Assembly (NCBI GenBank): GCA_003644825.1
Contig: QNDJ01000124.1
Span: 1-6,042, forward strand
Direction: 5' to 3'
Origin: B21-G16 sp003644825 [NCBI: Candidatus Zhuqueibacterota bacterium]
GTDB taxonomy: Bacteria; SM23-31; B21-G16
DNA length: 6,042 nucleotides
The position numbers were made by a program, and so were the translations under genes. Numbering within the stretch: the stretch's first letter is position 1; every line of letters begins with the position of its first letter. The notes below the pieces were generated by a model. It saw nothing but the letters and a program-made list of their open reading frames with translations, did not search any database and had not been told where the DNA came from. Below, piece by piece: positions 1 through 6,042 of this stretch.

Positions 1-1659
1 AACGGGCAGTTTAATAAAATAGAAGAAGGATATAGAAACTGGAATAAGAAGAAATCTTACTGTAAAGAGAGAGATTATTCATTTATAACAACATCGGGGG
101 AAAAAGTAAAAGATTTATATACACCACTCGATATAAAGGAAAAAGATTTTATGAATGATATTGGATATCCTGGTGAATATCCTTTTACAAGGGGTGTATA
201 TACTAATATGTATAGAGGAAGATTATGGACAATGAGGCAGTTTTCTGGTTTTGGAACTGCAGAAGATACTAACAAAAGGTATCGTTACCTTTTAGAGAAT
301 GGTCAGACGGGGTTATCTGTTGCGTTTGATTTTCCTACATTAATGGGAAGGGATTCCGATGACCCATTATCTAATGGAGAAGTTGGAGTTTGTGGAGTTG
401 CTGTTGATTCTCTTCAGGATATGGAAACAATTTTTAAAGGGATACCTCTGGATAAGGTTTCAACTTCTATGACAATTAATGGACCTGCAATTGTTTTACT
501 TGCGTTGTATGTTGCAACAGGTGAGAGACAGGGTATTGCTCACCATAAGCTAACCGGAACATTGCAGAATGATATTCTTAAAGAATATATGGCACAGCAT
601 GCCTATATATTTCCACCGAGGCCAGCTTTAAAATTAATAATAGATATAATTGAATTTTGTACCAATGAAGTTCCTAAATGGAATACAATATCTATAAGTG
701 GTTACCATATAAGAGAAGCAGGTTCTACAGCAGTTCAGGAACTTGCGTTTACACTTGCAGATGGATTTACCTATGTGGAAGAGGCAATTAAAGCTGGAAT
801 TGACGTTGATAAATTTGCCCCGAGGTTATCCTTTTTCTTTAATTCTCACAATGATTTTTTTGAAGAAATAGCAAAATTCAGAGCGGCACGTAGAATCTGG
901 GCAAGACATATGAAAGAGAAATACGGAGCAAAAAATCCCAGGTCCTGGTTAATGAGGTTTCATACTCAGACTGCCGGGTGCAGTTTAACGGCTCAGCAAC
1001 CAGAAAACAACATCGCCAGGGTAACAATACAGGCTATGGCTGCGGTACTTGGCGGCACCCAGTCTCTACATACAAATTCTATGGACGAAACCTGGGCTCT
1101 TCCAACGAAAAAAGCAGCTACAATTGCTTTAAGAACTCAGCAGATTATTGCTTTTGAATCTGGTGTTGCAAATACTATAGACCCTCTTGCTGGTTCATAT
1201 TTTGTTGAGTCATTAACTGATAAAATGGAAGAACAGGCTGAAGAATACTTTGAAAAAATTGAAAAAATCGGTGGAGTAATAAAAGGAATTGAAGAAGGTT
1301 ATTTTCAACGAGAAATTGCTAAATCAGCTTCACAATATCAAAAAGAAATAGAAACAAAAGAAAGAATTATTGTTGGTGTTAATGAATTTGTTATGAAGGG
1401 GGAAGAACTTGAAATACCTATCCTGAAAATAGACCCTGAAGTAGAAAAAGCTCAAAAAGAAAGACTGGCTGAGTTAAAAAATAATAGGTCACAGGAAGAT
1501 GTTAAAAATAAGCTTAAAAAAGTAAAGGAGGCTGCAGAAAAAGGATTGAATCTTGTGCCACCGATTCTTGATGCTGTTCGTGTTTATGCTACTGAAGGTG
1601 AGATAATTTCGGAACTAAAGAATGTTTTTGGTGAATGGAAAGAACCCAAAATTCTCTAA
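1..1659 (+). CDS. icmA: B12-dependent acyl-CoA mutase large subunit, probably isobutyryl-CoA mutase (5' partial)
   Basis: Catalytic TIM-barrel subunit of the methylmalonyl-CoA mutase family, which rearranges acyl-CoA carbon skeletons by radical chemistry using adenosylcobalamin held by a partner subunit. The frame is open from base 1 with no stop. The codons before the first ATG (151) encode conserved family sequence (TTSG, then LYTP, about visible residues 30-42), so the start lies upstream; probably only a few to about 20 residues are missing from a usual length near 560. Family blocks seen: [14 protein letters not shown] block, [46 protein letters not shown]. Using visible codon numbers, the residues matching Tyr89 and Arg207 of Propionibacterium methylmalonyl-CoA mutase are Phe81 (241-243) and Gln199 (595-597), as described for isobutyryl-CoA mutase. 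Gln189, Tyr235 and His236 are conserved. Ala108 stands where, from memory, 2-hydroxyisobutyryl-CoA mutase has Asp. There is no C-terminal B12 domain; that is the next gene. Family membership is very sure. The substrate is inferred, and methylmalonyl-CoA or another branched acyl-CoA remains possible. Confidence 0.93.
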   Translation, partial: NGQFNKIEEGYRNWNKKKSYCKERDYSFITTSGEKVKDLYTPLDIKEKDFMNDIGYPGEYPFTRGVYTNMYRGRLWTMRQFSGFGTAEDTNKRYRYLLENGQTGLSVAFDFPTLMGRDSDDPLSNGEVGVCGVAVDSLQDMETIFKGIPLDKVSTSMTINGPAIVLLALYVATGERQGIAHHKLTGTLQNDILKEYMAQHAYIFPPRPALKLIIDIIEFCTNEVPKWNTISISGYHIREAGSTAVQELAFTLADGFTYVEEAIKAGIDVDKFAPRLSFFFNSHNDFFEEIAKFRAARRIWARHMKEKYGAKNPRSWLMRFHTQTAGCSLTAQQPENNIARVTIQAMAAVLGGTQSLHTNSMDETWALPTKKAATIALRTQQIIAFESGVANTIDPLAGSYFVESLTDKMEEQAEEYFEKIEKIGGVIKGIEEGYFQREIAKSASQYQKEIETKERIIVGVNEFVMKGEELEIPILKIDPEVEKAQKERLAELKNNRSQEDVKNKLKKVKEAAEKGLNLVPPILDAVRVYATEGEIISELKNVFGEWKEPKIL

Positions 1660-1700
1660 AGTCTATTAAAAAAAATAATAATTTTGATAATAAGCACATT

Positions 1701-1706
1701 GGAGGA
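1701..1706 (+). promoter_or_regulatory. Ribosome binding site of the mutase small subunit
   Basis: GGAGGA lies 7 bases upstream of the ATG at 1714. It settles the start of the small subunit: a longer in-frame reading from a TTG at 1684 would place this motif inside the coding region, would have no comparable upstream site, and would add ten residues that look unlike the family N-terminus. Confidence 0.85.
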
Positions 1707-1713
1707 AATATAT

Positions 1714-2118
1714 ATGGAACGTAAGATAAGAGTTCTTATTGCAAAACCCGGTCTTGATGGACACGATAGAGGCGCACTGGTTATGGCAAATGCTATGAAA
1801 GAAGCAGGAATGGAAGTTATTTATACAGGCTTACACCAGACACCAGAAATGATTGTAGAAACTGCTCTTCAGGAAGATGTGGACGTTATAGGATTGAGCA
1901 TTTTATCCGGTGCTCATATGACACTATTCCCGAAAGTTTTAGAATTAATGAAGGAAAAAGGGCTTAATGATGTATTATTAACAGGTGGTGGAATCCTTCC
2001 AAAAGAAGATGTAGAAAGTCTAAAAAAAATGGGGGTTGGAGAACTTTTTGGTCCTGGAACTCCAACTTCAGAATCGATAAATTACATTAAAAACTGGGTA
2101 GAAGAAAACAGAAAATGA
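1714..2118 (+). CDS. icmB: Cobalamin-binding small subunit of the acyl-CoA mutase
   Basis: This 134-residue Rossmann-like B12-binding protein pairs with the large subunit to form the active adenosylcobalamin mutase in the cytoplasm. The signature of base-off/His-on cobalamin binding is complete: Asp15-x-His17-x-x-Gly20 in the block GLDGHDRG, Ser62-x-Leu64, and the glycine run 91-93. His17 (1762-1764) would be the lower axial cobalt ligand, and the Ser and Gly motifs cradle the nucleotide tail. The length is normal for a stand-alone small subunit or detached mutase C-terminal domain (about 130-140). The ATG at 1714 is chosen because of the GGAGG site at 1701 and because the protein then begins with the usual short basic stretch before the first strand (RVLIAKPG). 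It follows the large-subunit gene after 54 bases without a visible terminator, so the two are very likely co-transcribed. The family is certain. The isobutyryl-type name rests on the partner's active-site residues, since the small subunit itself does not reveal the substrate. Confidence 0.93.
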   Translation: MERKIRVLIAKPGLDGHDRGALVMANAMKEAGMEVIYTGLHQTPEMIVETALQEDVDVIGLSILSGAHMTLFPKVLELMKEKGLNDVLLTGGGILPKEDVESLKKMGVGELFGPGTPTSESINYIKNWVEENRK

Positions 2119-2132
2119 GGCTGTATTATTTT

Positions 2133-3260
2133 TTACATTATCTTTTTTCTTAATATTATTGAGCTGAATCCAAAAATAGATATTCCATATAATATTAGAA
2201 TTATTCCATCTTTTATTAGATACTGGAACTCGCTTCCTTTTAGAAAAATTGAGCGTATAATAAACATAAAGTATCTAAGTGGAACGAGATATGTAAAATA
2301 TTGGAGAAATTCTGGCATATTTTCAATTGGAAATAGAAATCCTGACATTAAAATTGTAAATATAGAAAAAAACCATATTATAAAAAGTGCTTGCTGTTGT
2401 GTATAAGATATAGAAGAAACAAAAATTCCAATCCCTAAAGTTATAAGTAAATAGATAAGACAAAATACAGCAAGAATTAAAATATTTCCTTCAAACGGGA
2501 TTTTGAACCAGAACTTACCAGCTCCAAGAGCAAAGAAAAACGCAATAAAACCAAGAATTACAAAAGGTATTGTTTTACCGAGTATGAATTGGTAAGGTTT
2601 AATTGGGCTTACAATAATTTGTTCGATAGTGCCTATTTCTTTTTCTCTTACTATACCCAAACCGGTTAAAAGAGTTGTTATCATAGTTAACATTACTGCT
2701 ACAATTCCAGGTATAACATAATTGATGCTTAGCAGGTCTGGATTATACCAGATTCTTGTTTCTTCTTTAATAAAATGAACCAGTTTTGACTTCTCTGGAT
2801 TAATATTTAGCTTTTTTATTAGAATACTACTTGAAAAGAAATTAATAATATTTATTGCATATCCCATTCCAACGTTACCGCTATTAGCATCCTGTCCATC
2901 AACAATTAACTGGATTTGAGGGTTTTCATTCCTAATTAAATTTCTTGTGAAATTAACAGGAATGACAATAACTAAAGCTGCTTTTCCACTGTAAAGATAA
3001 TATTTAATATTTTTATAATTATTATCTATTTTCTTTAATGAGAAGTGCTGTGAATACTTAAACTTGTCAATAATTTCCCTTGTAGTTGAGGAGTTATCCA
3101 TATCACAAATAACAAGAGGTATATTTTTTATATCAGTAGTAATCGCATATCCAAGAATAAAAAGCTGTATTAATGGCATTAAAAAAATAATTACCATCCT
3201 CGGTTTATCTCTAAATACCTGTAGAAGTTCTTTTTTAATGATATGTTTAATTTGATTCAT
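2133..3260 (-). CDS. ABC-2 type exporter permease 2 (YbhR-like)
   Basis: Inner-membrane permease of 375 residues, in the ABC2_membrane_3 / YhhJ-YbhR-YbhS group, and last gene of the four-gene exporter operon. Layout by hydropathy reading: a short cytoplasmic amphipathic start (KKELLQVFRDKPR), TM1 at about 22-41, a large extracytoplasmic domain at about 45-178 with the motif DGQDANSGN at 121-129, then five membrane segments at about 182-204, 227-247, 259-281, 289-310 and 351-370. The cytoplasmic loop after TM2 carries the family motif REKEIGTIEQIIVSP (about 205-219), the likely coupling-helix region contacting the ATPases. Length and topology match YbhR/YbhS (about 370). The ATG at 3258-3260 lies one base past the stop of permease 1; a weak GGA sits five bases before it inside the upstream gene, suggesting translational coupling. 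It is clearly a paralogue of permease 1 and presumably forms a heterodimer with it. The substrate cannot be read from sequence; relatives export drugs, cations or lipophilic compounds. Confidence 0.93.
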   Translation of the reverse strand: MNQIKHIIKKELLQVFRDKPRMVIIFLMPLIQLFILGYAITTDIKNIPLVICDMDNSSTTREIIDKFKYSQHFSLKKIDNNYKNIKYYLYSGKAALVIVIPVNFTRNLIRNENPQIQLIVDGQDANSGNVGMGYAINIINFFSSSILIKKLNINPEKSKLVHFIKEETRIWYNPDLLSINYVIPGIVAVMLTMITTLLTGLGIVREKEIGTIEQIIVSPIKPYQFILGKTIPFVILGFIAFFFALGAGKFWFKIPFEGNILILAVFCLIYLLITLGIGIFVSSISYTQQQALFIIWFFSIFTILMSGFLFPIENMPEFLQYFTYLVPLRYFMFIIRSIFLKGSEFQYLIKDGIILILYGISIFGFSSIILRKKIM

Positions 3261-3261
3261 T

Positions 3262-4368
3262 TTATTCCAGTCTTGTTTTAAATTTTAATAAACTAACCAG
3301 GATTAGTAAAGCTCCAAAAAGGATTAAGATAGTAACCTGGTGCCATAGATAACCAATTCCAATACCTTTTAAAATAATACCTCGAATAATTATAAGAAAA
3401 TACTTTGGTGGAATTATATATGTGATATATTGAAGGATTTTCGGCATACTTTTTATTGGAAACATAAATCCGGAAAGCATTATAGCAGGTAGTAAAGTAG
3501 AAATAAATGTCATCATCATAGCAACCTGTTGTGTCTTTGCTATGGTAGAAATTAACAATCCAATTCCCAGCGAGGAAATTATATAGATAAGTCCGAGTAC
3601 ACTCAGAAGTAGAAGATTTCCCTCAATTTTTAAACTAAACAGAAATTTTGATGCAACTAAAATAAATATACTATCAATAAAGGCTATTATAATATAAGGA
3701 ATTACTTTACCTATTATTATCTCATAACTTTTTATAGGGGAAACTAAAATTTGCTCCAGGGTGCCGTTCTCTTTCTCCCTTGCAATAGTAATAGAAGTGA
3801 GAAGAGCTGATATAAGCATCAGAATTATTGTTATAAGCCCGGGAACTATGAAAATAATACTTTTTAATTCGGGATTGAACCACACTGTCGGACGTATATC
3901 AATGGGAGCCTTAATTTGAAAATTGTTTATTTTCAACGAGTAGGATGAAACTATCATTTTTACATAATTTGAGATAATGTTAGCAGTATTGGGTTCACTT
4001 CCATCTATGATAATCTGTATCTTTGTTTCGGGTTTTCTTTTTAGACTTGAAGAATATTTTTCTGGAATTATAATTGCCGCCCTTATTATTCCTTTTTTAA
4101 AAAGAGGTTCTATTTCCTTTTCGTTATTTAAAAATACTCTTGTATTGAAGTATTTAGTACTTGTGAAAGTATTAACTAACTCCCTTGAGGATTTTGATTG
4201 ACTCCTGTCCAGTATTCCAATAGAGACGTTTTTTACATCAAATGTTATAGCATAGCCAAAAAGTATTACCATTATTACTGGAAGTATGATAATAATAGTA
4301 AGGGAATAAGGGTCTCTTTTAATGTGTAATAATTCTTTTTTTGCAATGGTTATAATTCTATGATTCAT
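3262..4368 (-). CDS. ABC-2 type exporter permease 1 (YbhS-like)
   Basis: Inner-membrane permease of 368 residues with the same architecture as its downstream paralogue: N-terminal amphipathic KKELLHIKRDP, TM1 at about 22-42, an extracytoplasmic domain at about 45-170 with DGSEPNTAN at 122-130, then five membrane segments at about 172-195, 218-240, 251-274, 282-303 and 343-362. The loop motif REKENGTLEQILVSP (197-211) and the FPIKSMPKILQY block (303-314) are shared with permease 2, where they read REKEIGTIEQIIVSP and FPIENMPEFLQY, showing an old gene duplication. The ATG at 4366-4368 lies inside the end of the ATPase 2 gene (11-base overlap), and I see no good Shine-Dalgarno before it, so translation probably depends on ribosomes finishing ATPase 2. 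In relatives, two different permeases and two ATPase domains make one transporter, often with a HlyD-type adaptor and a TolC-type outer-membrane channel. The substrate is unknown. Confidence 0.93.
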   Translation of the reverse strand: MNHRIITIAKKELLHIKRDPYSLTIIIILPVIMVILFGYAITFDVKNVSIGILDRSQSKSSRELVNTFTSTKYFNTRVFLNNEKEIEPLFKKGIIRAAIIIPEKYSSSLKRKPETKIQIIIDGSEPNTANIISNYVKMIVSSYSLKINNFQIKAPIDIRPTVWFNPELKSIIFIVPGLITIILMLISALLTSITIAREKENGTLEQILVSPIKSYEIIIGKVIPYIIIAFIDSIFILVASKFLFSLKIEGNLLLLSVLGLIYIISSLGIGLLISTIAKTQQVAMMMTFISTLLPAIMLSGFMFPIKSMPKILQYITYIIPPKYFLIIIRGIILKGIGIGYLWHQVTILILFGALLILVSLLKFKTRLE

Positions 4369-5101
4369 AAGTTTGGTTATTTATTAGACTTATAAAAACA
4401 TCTTCGATGTTAGTTTTTTTATACTGTGATTTTAATTTTTCAGGAGTTCCTGTAACAATGATTTTTCCCTGATGCATTATAGAGATTCTGTGGCAATATT
4501 CAGCTTCATCTAAATAATGTGTGGTAACAAAAATAGTTTTTCCATTGTTTACCATATTATATATGAGATACCAGAAGTTTTTTCTTGAGATAGGGTCAAC
4601 TCCAGCAGTTGGTTCGTCAAGAAATATTATTTCAGGATTGTGAAGTAAAGCACATCCAAGAGCCAGTTTCTGCTTCCAGCCCAGCGGGAGTTCAGAAGTC
4701 ATTTTTTTTCTGAGATGAAGTAAATCTAACCTGACAAGCATTTCATTTAATTTAACTTTAAGATTTTTATTTTTCATATTGTATATTCCACCGTAGAATA
4801 AAAGATTTTCTTCGACTCTTAAATCCTCGTAAAGGGAAAACTTTTGAGACATATATCCGATATTTTGTTTAATTTTTGTTTTTTCAGAGTAAATGTCAAA
4901 CCCTGCAACATATCCCTCGCCTTCAGTTGGGGTTAAAATACCACATAACATTTTAATAGTTGTGGTTTTTCCAGCGCCATTGGCACCAAGAAATCCAAAG
5001 ATTTCACCTTTATATGTCTCAAAAGATATACTGTTTACAGCGGTAAAATTACCAAATTTTTTGGTTAAATTTTTTGTTTTTATTATTATTTCCTTTTGCA
5101 T
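4358..5101 (-). CDS. ABC exporter ATPase 2 (equivalent of YbhF C-terminal ATPase domain; degenerate signature motif)
   Basis: Cytoplasmic ATPase of 247 residues for the ABC-2 exporter. Motifs in order: Walker A GANGAGKT (39-46), Q-loop with Gln86 in YMSQKFSLYED, a signature region reading LPLGW at 138-142 instead of LSGGQ, Walker B IIFLDEP with catalytic Glu163, D-loop GVDP (167-170), and the switch His195 in TTHYLDEAE. The signature has Pro in place of the ATP-contacting Ser and Leu for the first Gly, so it should bind the opposing ATP poorly; to my recollection this is seen in the second ATPase domain of YbhF-type proteins. All residues acting on its own ATP are intact. The protein stops soon after IEDVFISLI and lacks the longer C-terminal extension of ATPase 1. 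The ATG at 5099-5101 is one base past the ATPase 1 stop, with a modest AAAGAG before it, and the 3' end overlaps permease 1 by 11 bases. It most likely works as a heterodimer with ATPase 1. Confidence 0.94.
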   Translation of the reverse strand: MQKEIIIKTKNLTKKFGNFTAVNSISFETYKGEIFGFLGANGAGKTTTIKMLCGILTPTEGEGYVAGFDIYSEKTKIKQNIGYMSQKFSLYEDLRVEENLLFYGGIYNMKNKNLKVKLNEMLVRLDLLHLRKKMTSELPLGWKQKLALGCALLHNPEIIFLDEPTAGVDPISRKNFWYLIYNMVNNGKTIFVTTHYLDEAEYCHRISIMHQGKIIVTGTPEKLKSQYKKTNIEDVFISLINNQTYES

Positions 5102-5102
5102 T

Positions 5103-6023
5103 TCAGCTCTTTATTAGTTCTATGAATGTATCTTCAATACCTGGATTGACCTGATTAACTTCTGAAATTTTAATATTTAACTTTTTAAATATTCCATTTA
5201 TTAAAGGTATAACTTTTTCTGCTTTTTCAACAGTTAAATGTAATTTATCACCAAAAATTTGAATATCTATAATTGAATCAATGTTTTTTAGTTTTCTGGA
5301 AACCTCAAATAAGTTTTCTCCTTTAATTTCAATTAGTTCATGAGAAAATAGAAGTGGTATTTTATCTGGAGTATCAATTGTTAAAATTTGCCCATTATGA
5401 AGTAACCCTATTCTGTCGCAGTTTTCTGCTTCACTAAGATATGGTGTTGTGATAAATATTGAAACCCCCATATTTTTAAGAGTATTCAAGATAGCCCAGA
5501 ATTCTCTTCTCGATAAAGGGTCAACACCGGTTGTCGGTTCATCAAGAATAAGGAGTCTGGGAGTATGGATGAGAGTGCAGGAAAGTGCGAGTTTTTGTTT
5601 CATTCCTCCAGAAAGCTCCTGAGTTTTCCTGTTCTGAAAGGGTTCAAGTCTATTAAATTTCAGGAGCTCTTTTAATCTTTTTTCTTTAACTTTAGTTTTA
5701 ACATTAAATAAATCAGCGAAAAATCTTAAGTTTTCTTTTACGGTTAAATCTGGATAAAGTGAGAATCTTTCTGGCATATAACCGATAATTTTTCTTACTT
5801 TTCTGAATTCTTTTACTACATTAAAATTATCAATATAACAGATTCCAGAGTCAGGTAGTAAGAGAGTAGCTAATATTCTTGTAAGAGTTGTTTTCCCGGC
5901 ACCATCGGGTCCTATAAGCCCGAACATTTCTCCCTTTTTTACTTCGAGGTTTAGTTTATTAAGTGCAAGAATGTCTTTGTAGGATTTTGAAATGTTGTTA
6001 ATTGTTATAATATTTTCAGTCAT
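5103..6023 (-). CDS. ABC exporter ATPase 1 (equivalent of YbhF N-terminal ATPase domain; altered Q- and H-loops)
   Basis: Cytoplasmic ATPase of 306 residues and first visible gene of the exporter operon. Motifs: Walker A GPDGAGKT (38-45), a Q-loop position holding Glu85 (YMPERFSLYPD) instead of Gln, an intact signature LSGGM (137-141), Walker B LLILDEP with Glu162, D-loop GVDP (166-169), and Pro194 (TTPYLSEAE) where the switch His should be. Its own nucleotide site is therefore impaired, but it supplies a good signature to the site of ATPase 2. A C-terminal extension of about 80 residues (about 227-306) resembles the accessory domain found after many exporter ATPases (DUF4162-like) and ends in IEDTFIELI, similar to the end of ATPase 2. 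The ATG at 6021-6023 is preceded only by the purine-rich AAAAGAAA in the 19 bases left in the window, so no promoter can be judged. Together the two ATPases total 553 residues, close to the fused two-domain YbhF (about 578). Confidence 0.94.
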   Translation of the reverse strand: MTENIITINNISKSYKDILALNKLNLEVKKGEMFGLIGPDGAGKTTLTRILATLLLPDSGICYIDNFNVVKEFRKVRKIIGYMPERFSLYPDLTVKENLRFFADLFNVKTKVKEKRLKELLKFNRLEPFQNRKTQELSGGMKQKLALSCTLIHTPRLLILDEPTTGVDPLSRREFWAILNTLKNMGVSIFITTPYLSEAENCDRIGLLHNGQILTIDTPDKIPLLFSHELIEIKGENLFEVSRKLKNIDSIIDIQIFGDKLHLTVEKAEKVIPLINGIFKKLNIKISEVNQVNPGIEDTFIELIKS

Positions 6024-6042
6024 TTTCTTTTATATATAGAAT

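Noticed and set aside
75-275. Open frame on the - strand opposite the start of the mutase gene
   Set aside because: It is antisense to conserved mutase sequence and shows no independent coding signal.
1684-1713. Ten-residue N-terminal extension of the small subunit from a TTG codon
   Set aside because: The GGAGG ribosome site at 1701 lies within it, at proper distance from the ATG at 1714, and the added residues do not resemble the family.
1660-1713. Possible terminator or promoter between the two mutase genes
   Set aside because: The stretch is A/T-rich, but I see no inverted repeat followed by a T run and no paired -35/-10 elements; only the ribosome site is supportable.
3064-4201. Short open frames on the + strand opposite the permease genes (3064-3255 and 3977-4201)
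   Set aside because: They lie wholly antisense to well-supported permease genes, have no family resemblance and no convincing ribosome sites.
2133-4368. Recent tandem duplication of the permease genes as a DNA repeat
   Set aside because: The proteins are clearly paralogous in motifs and topology, but the DNA and most residues have diverged; this is an old family-wide arrangement, not a recent repeat.
4893-5117. Open frame on the + strand opposite the N-terminal part of ATPase 2
   Set aside because: It is the reverse complement of the Walker A region of a clear ABC ATPase; such antisense frames are common there and it resembles no known protein.
6024-6042. TATATA-like stretch before ATPase 1 as a -10 promoter element
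   Set aside because: It would lie within about 20 bases of the start codon in very AT-rich DNA, and the region of a -35 element is outside the window, so it cannot be supported.

Overview
This is an AT-rich window (roughly one third G+C by eye) with dense, short-spaced genes. It looks like the chromosome of a bacterium, or less likely an archaeon. The lysine-, glutamate- and isoleucine-rich proteins and AGA-rich arginine usage simply reflect low G+C. The transporter type is best known from Gram-negative bacteria. I cannot assign a phylum; an uncultivated lineage is possible but is a guess.

Left part (1-2118, + strand): two genes of a coenzyme B12-dependent acyl-CoA mutase. The large catalytic subunit enters the window already open, so its true start lies just before base 1. 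It is followed 54 bases later by the separate small cobalamin-binding subunit. By overall similarity this pair would be labelled methylmalonyl-CoA mutase. However, the two residues that hold the substrate carboxylate in that enzyme (Tyr89 and Arg207, Propionibacterium numbering) are Phe and Gln here. That is the pattern described for isobutyryl-CoA mutase, so the pair more probably interconverts isobutyryl-CoA and n-butyryl-CoA.

Right part (6023-2133, - strand): a four-gene ABC-2 type export operon in the order ATPase 1, ATPase 2, permease 1, permease 2. The genes are separated by 1 base, an 11-base overlap and 1 base, so they are almost certainly co-transcribed and translationally coupled. 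The layout matches the YbhF-YbhS-YbhR exporter of E. coli, with the double-ATPase YbhF split into two genes. The two ATPases have complementary defects: ATPase 1 keeps a good signature motif but has lost the Q-loop Gln and the switch His, while ATPase 2 keeps these but has a broken signature. A heterodimer would therefore have one complete and one degenerate ATP site. A periplasmic adaptor (HlyD/YbhG type) would be expected upstream, beyond base 6042.

The two operons converge with only 14 bases between their stop codons and no evident hairpin terminator. No RNA genes, CRISPR arrays, insertion sequences or integration sites were seen. I did not find a wholly new system; the best points are the substrate-switch residues of the mutase and the asymmetric ATPase pair.
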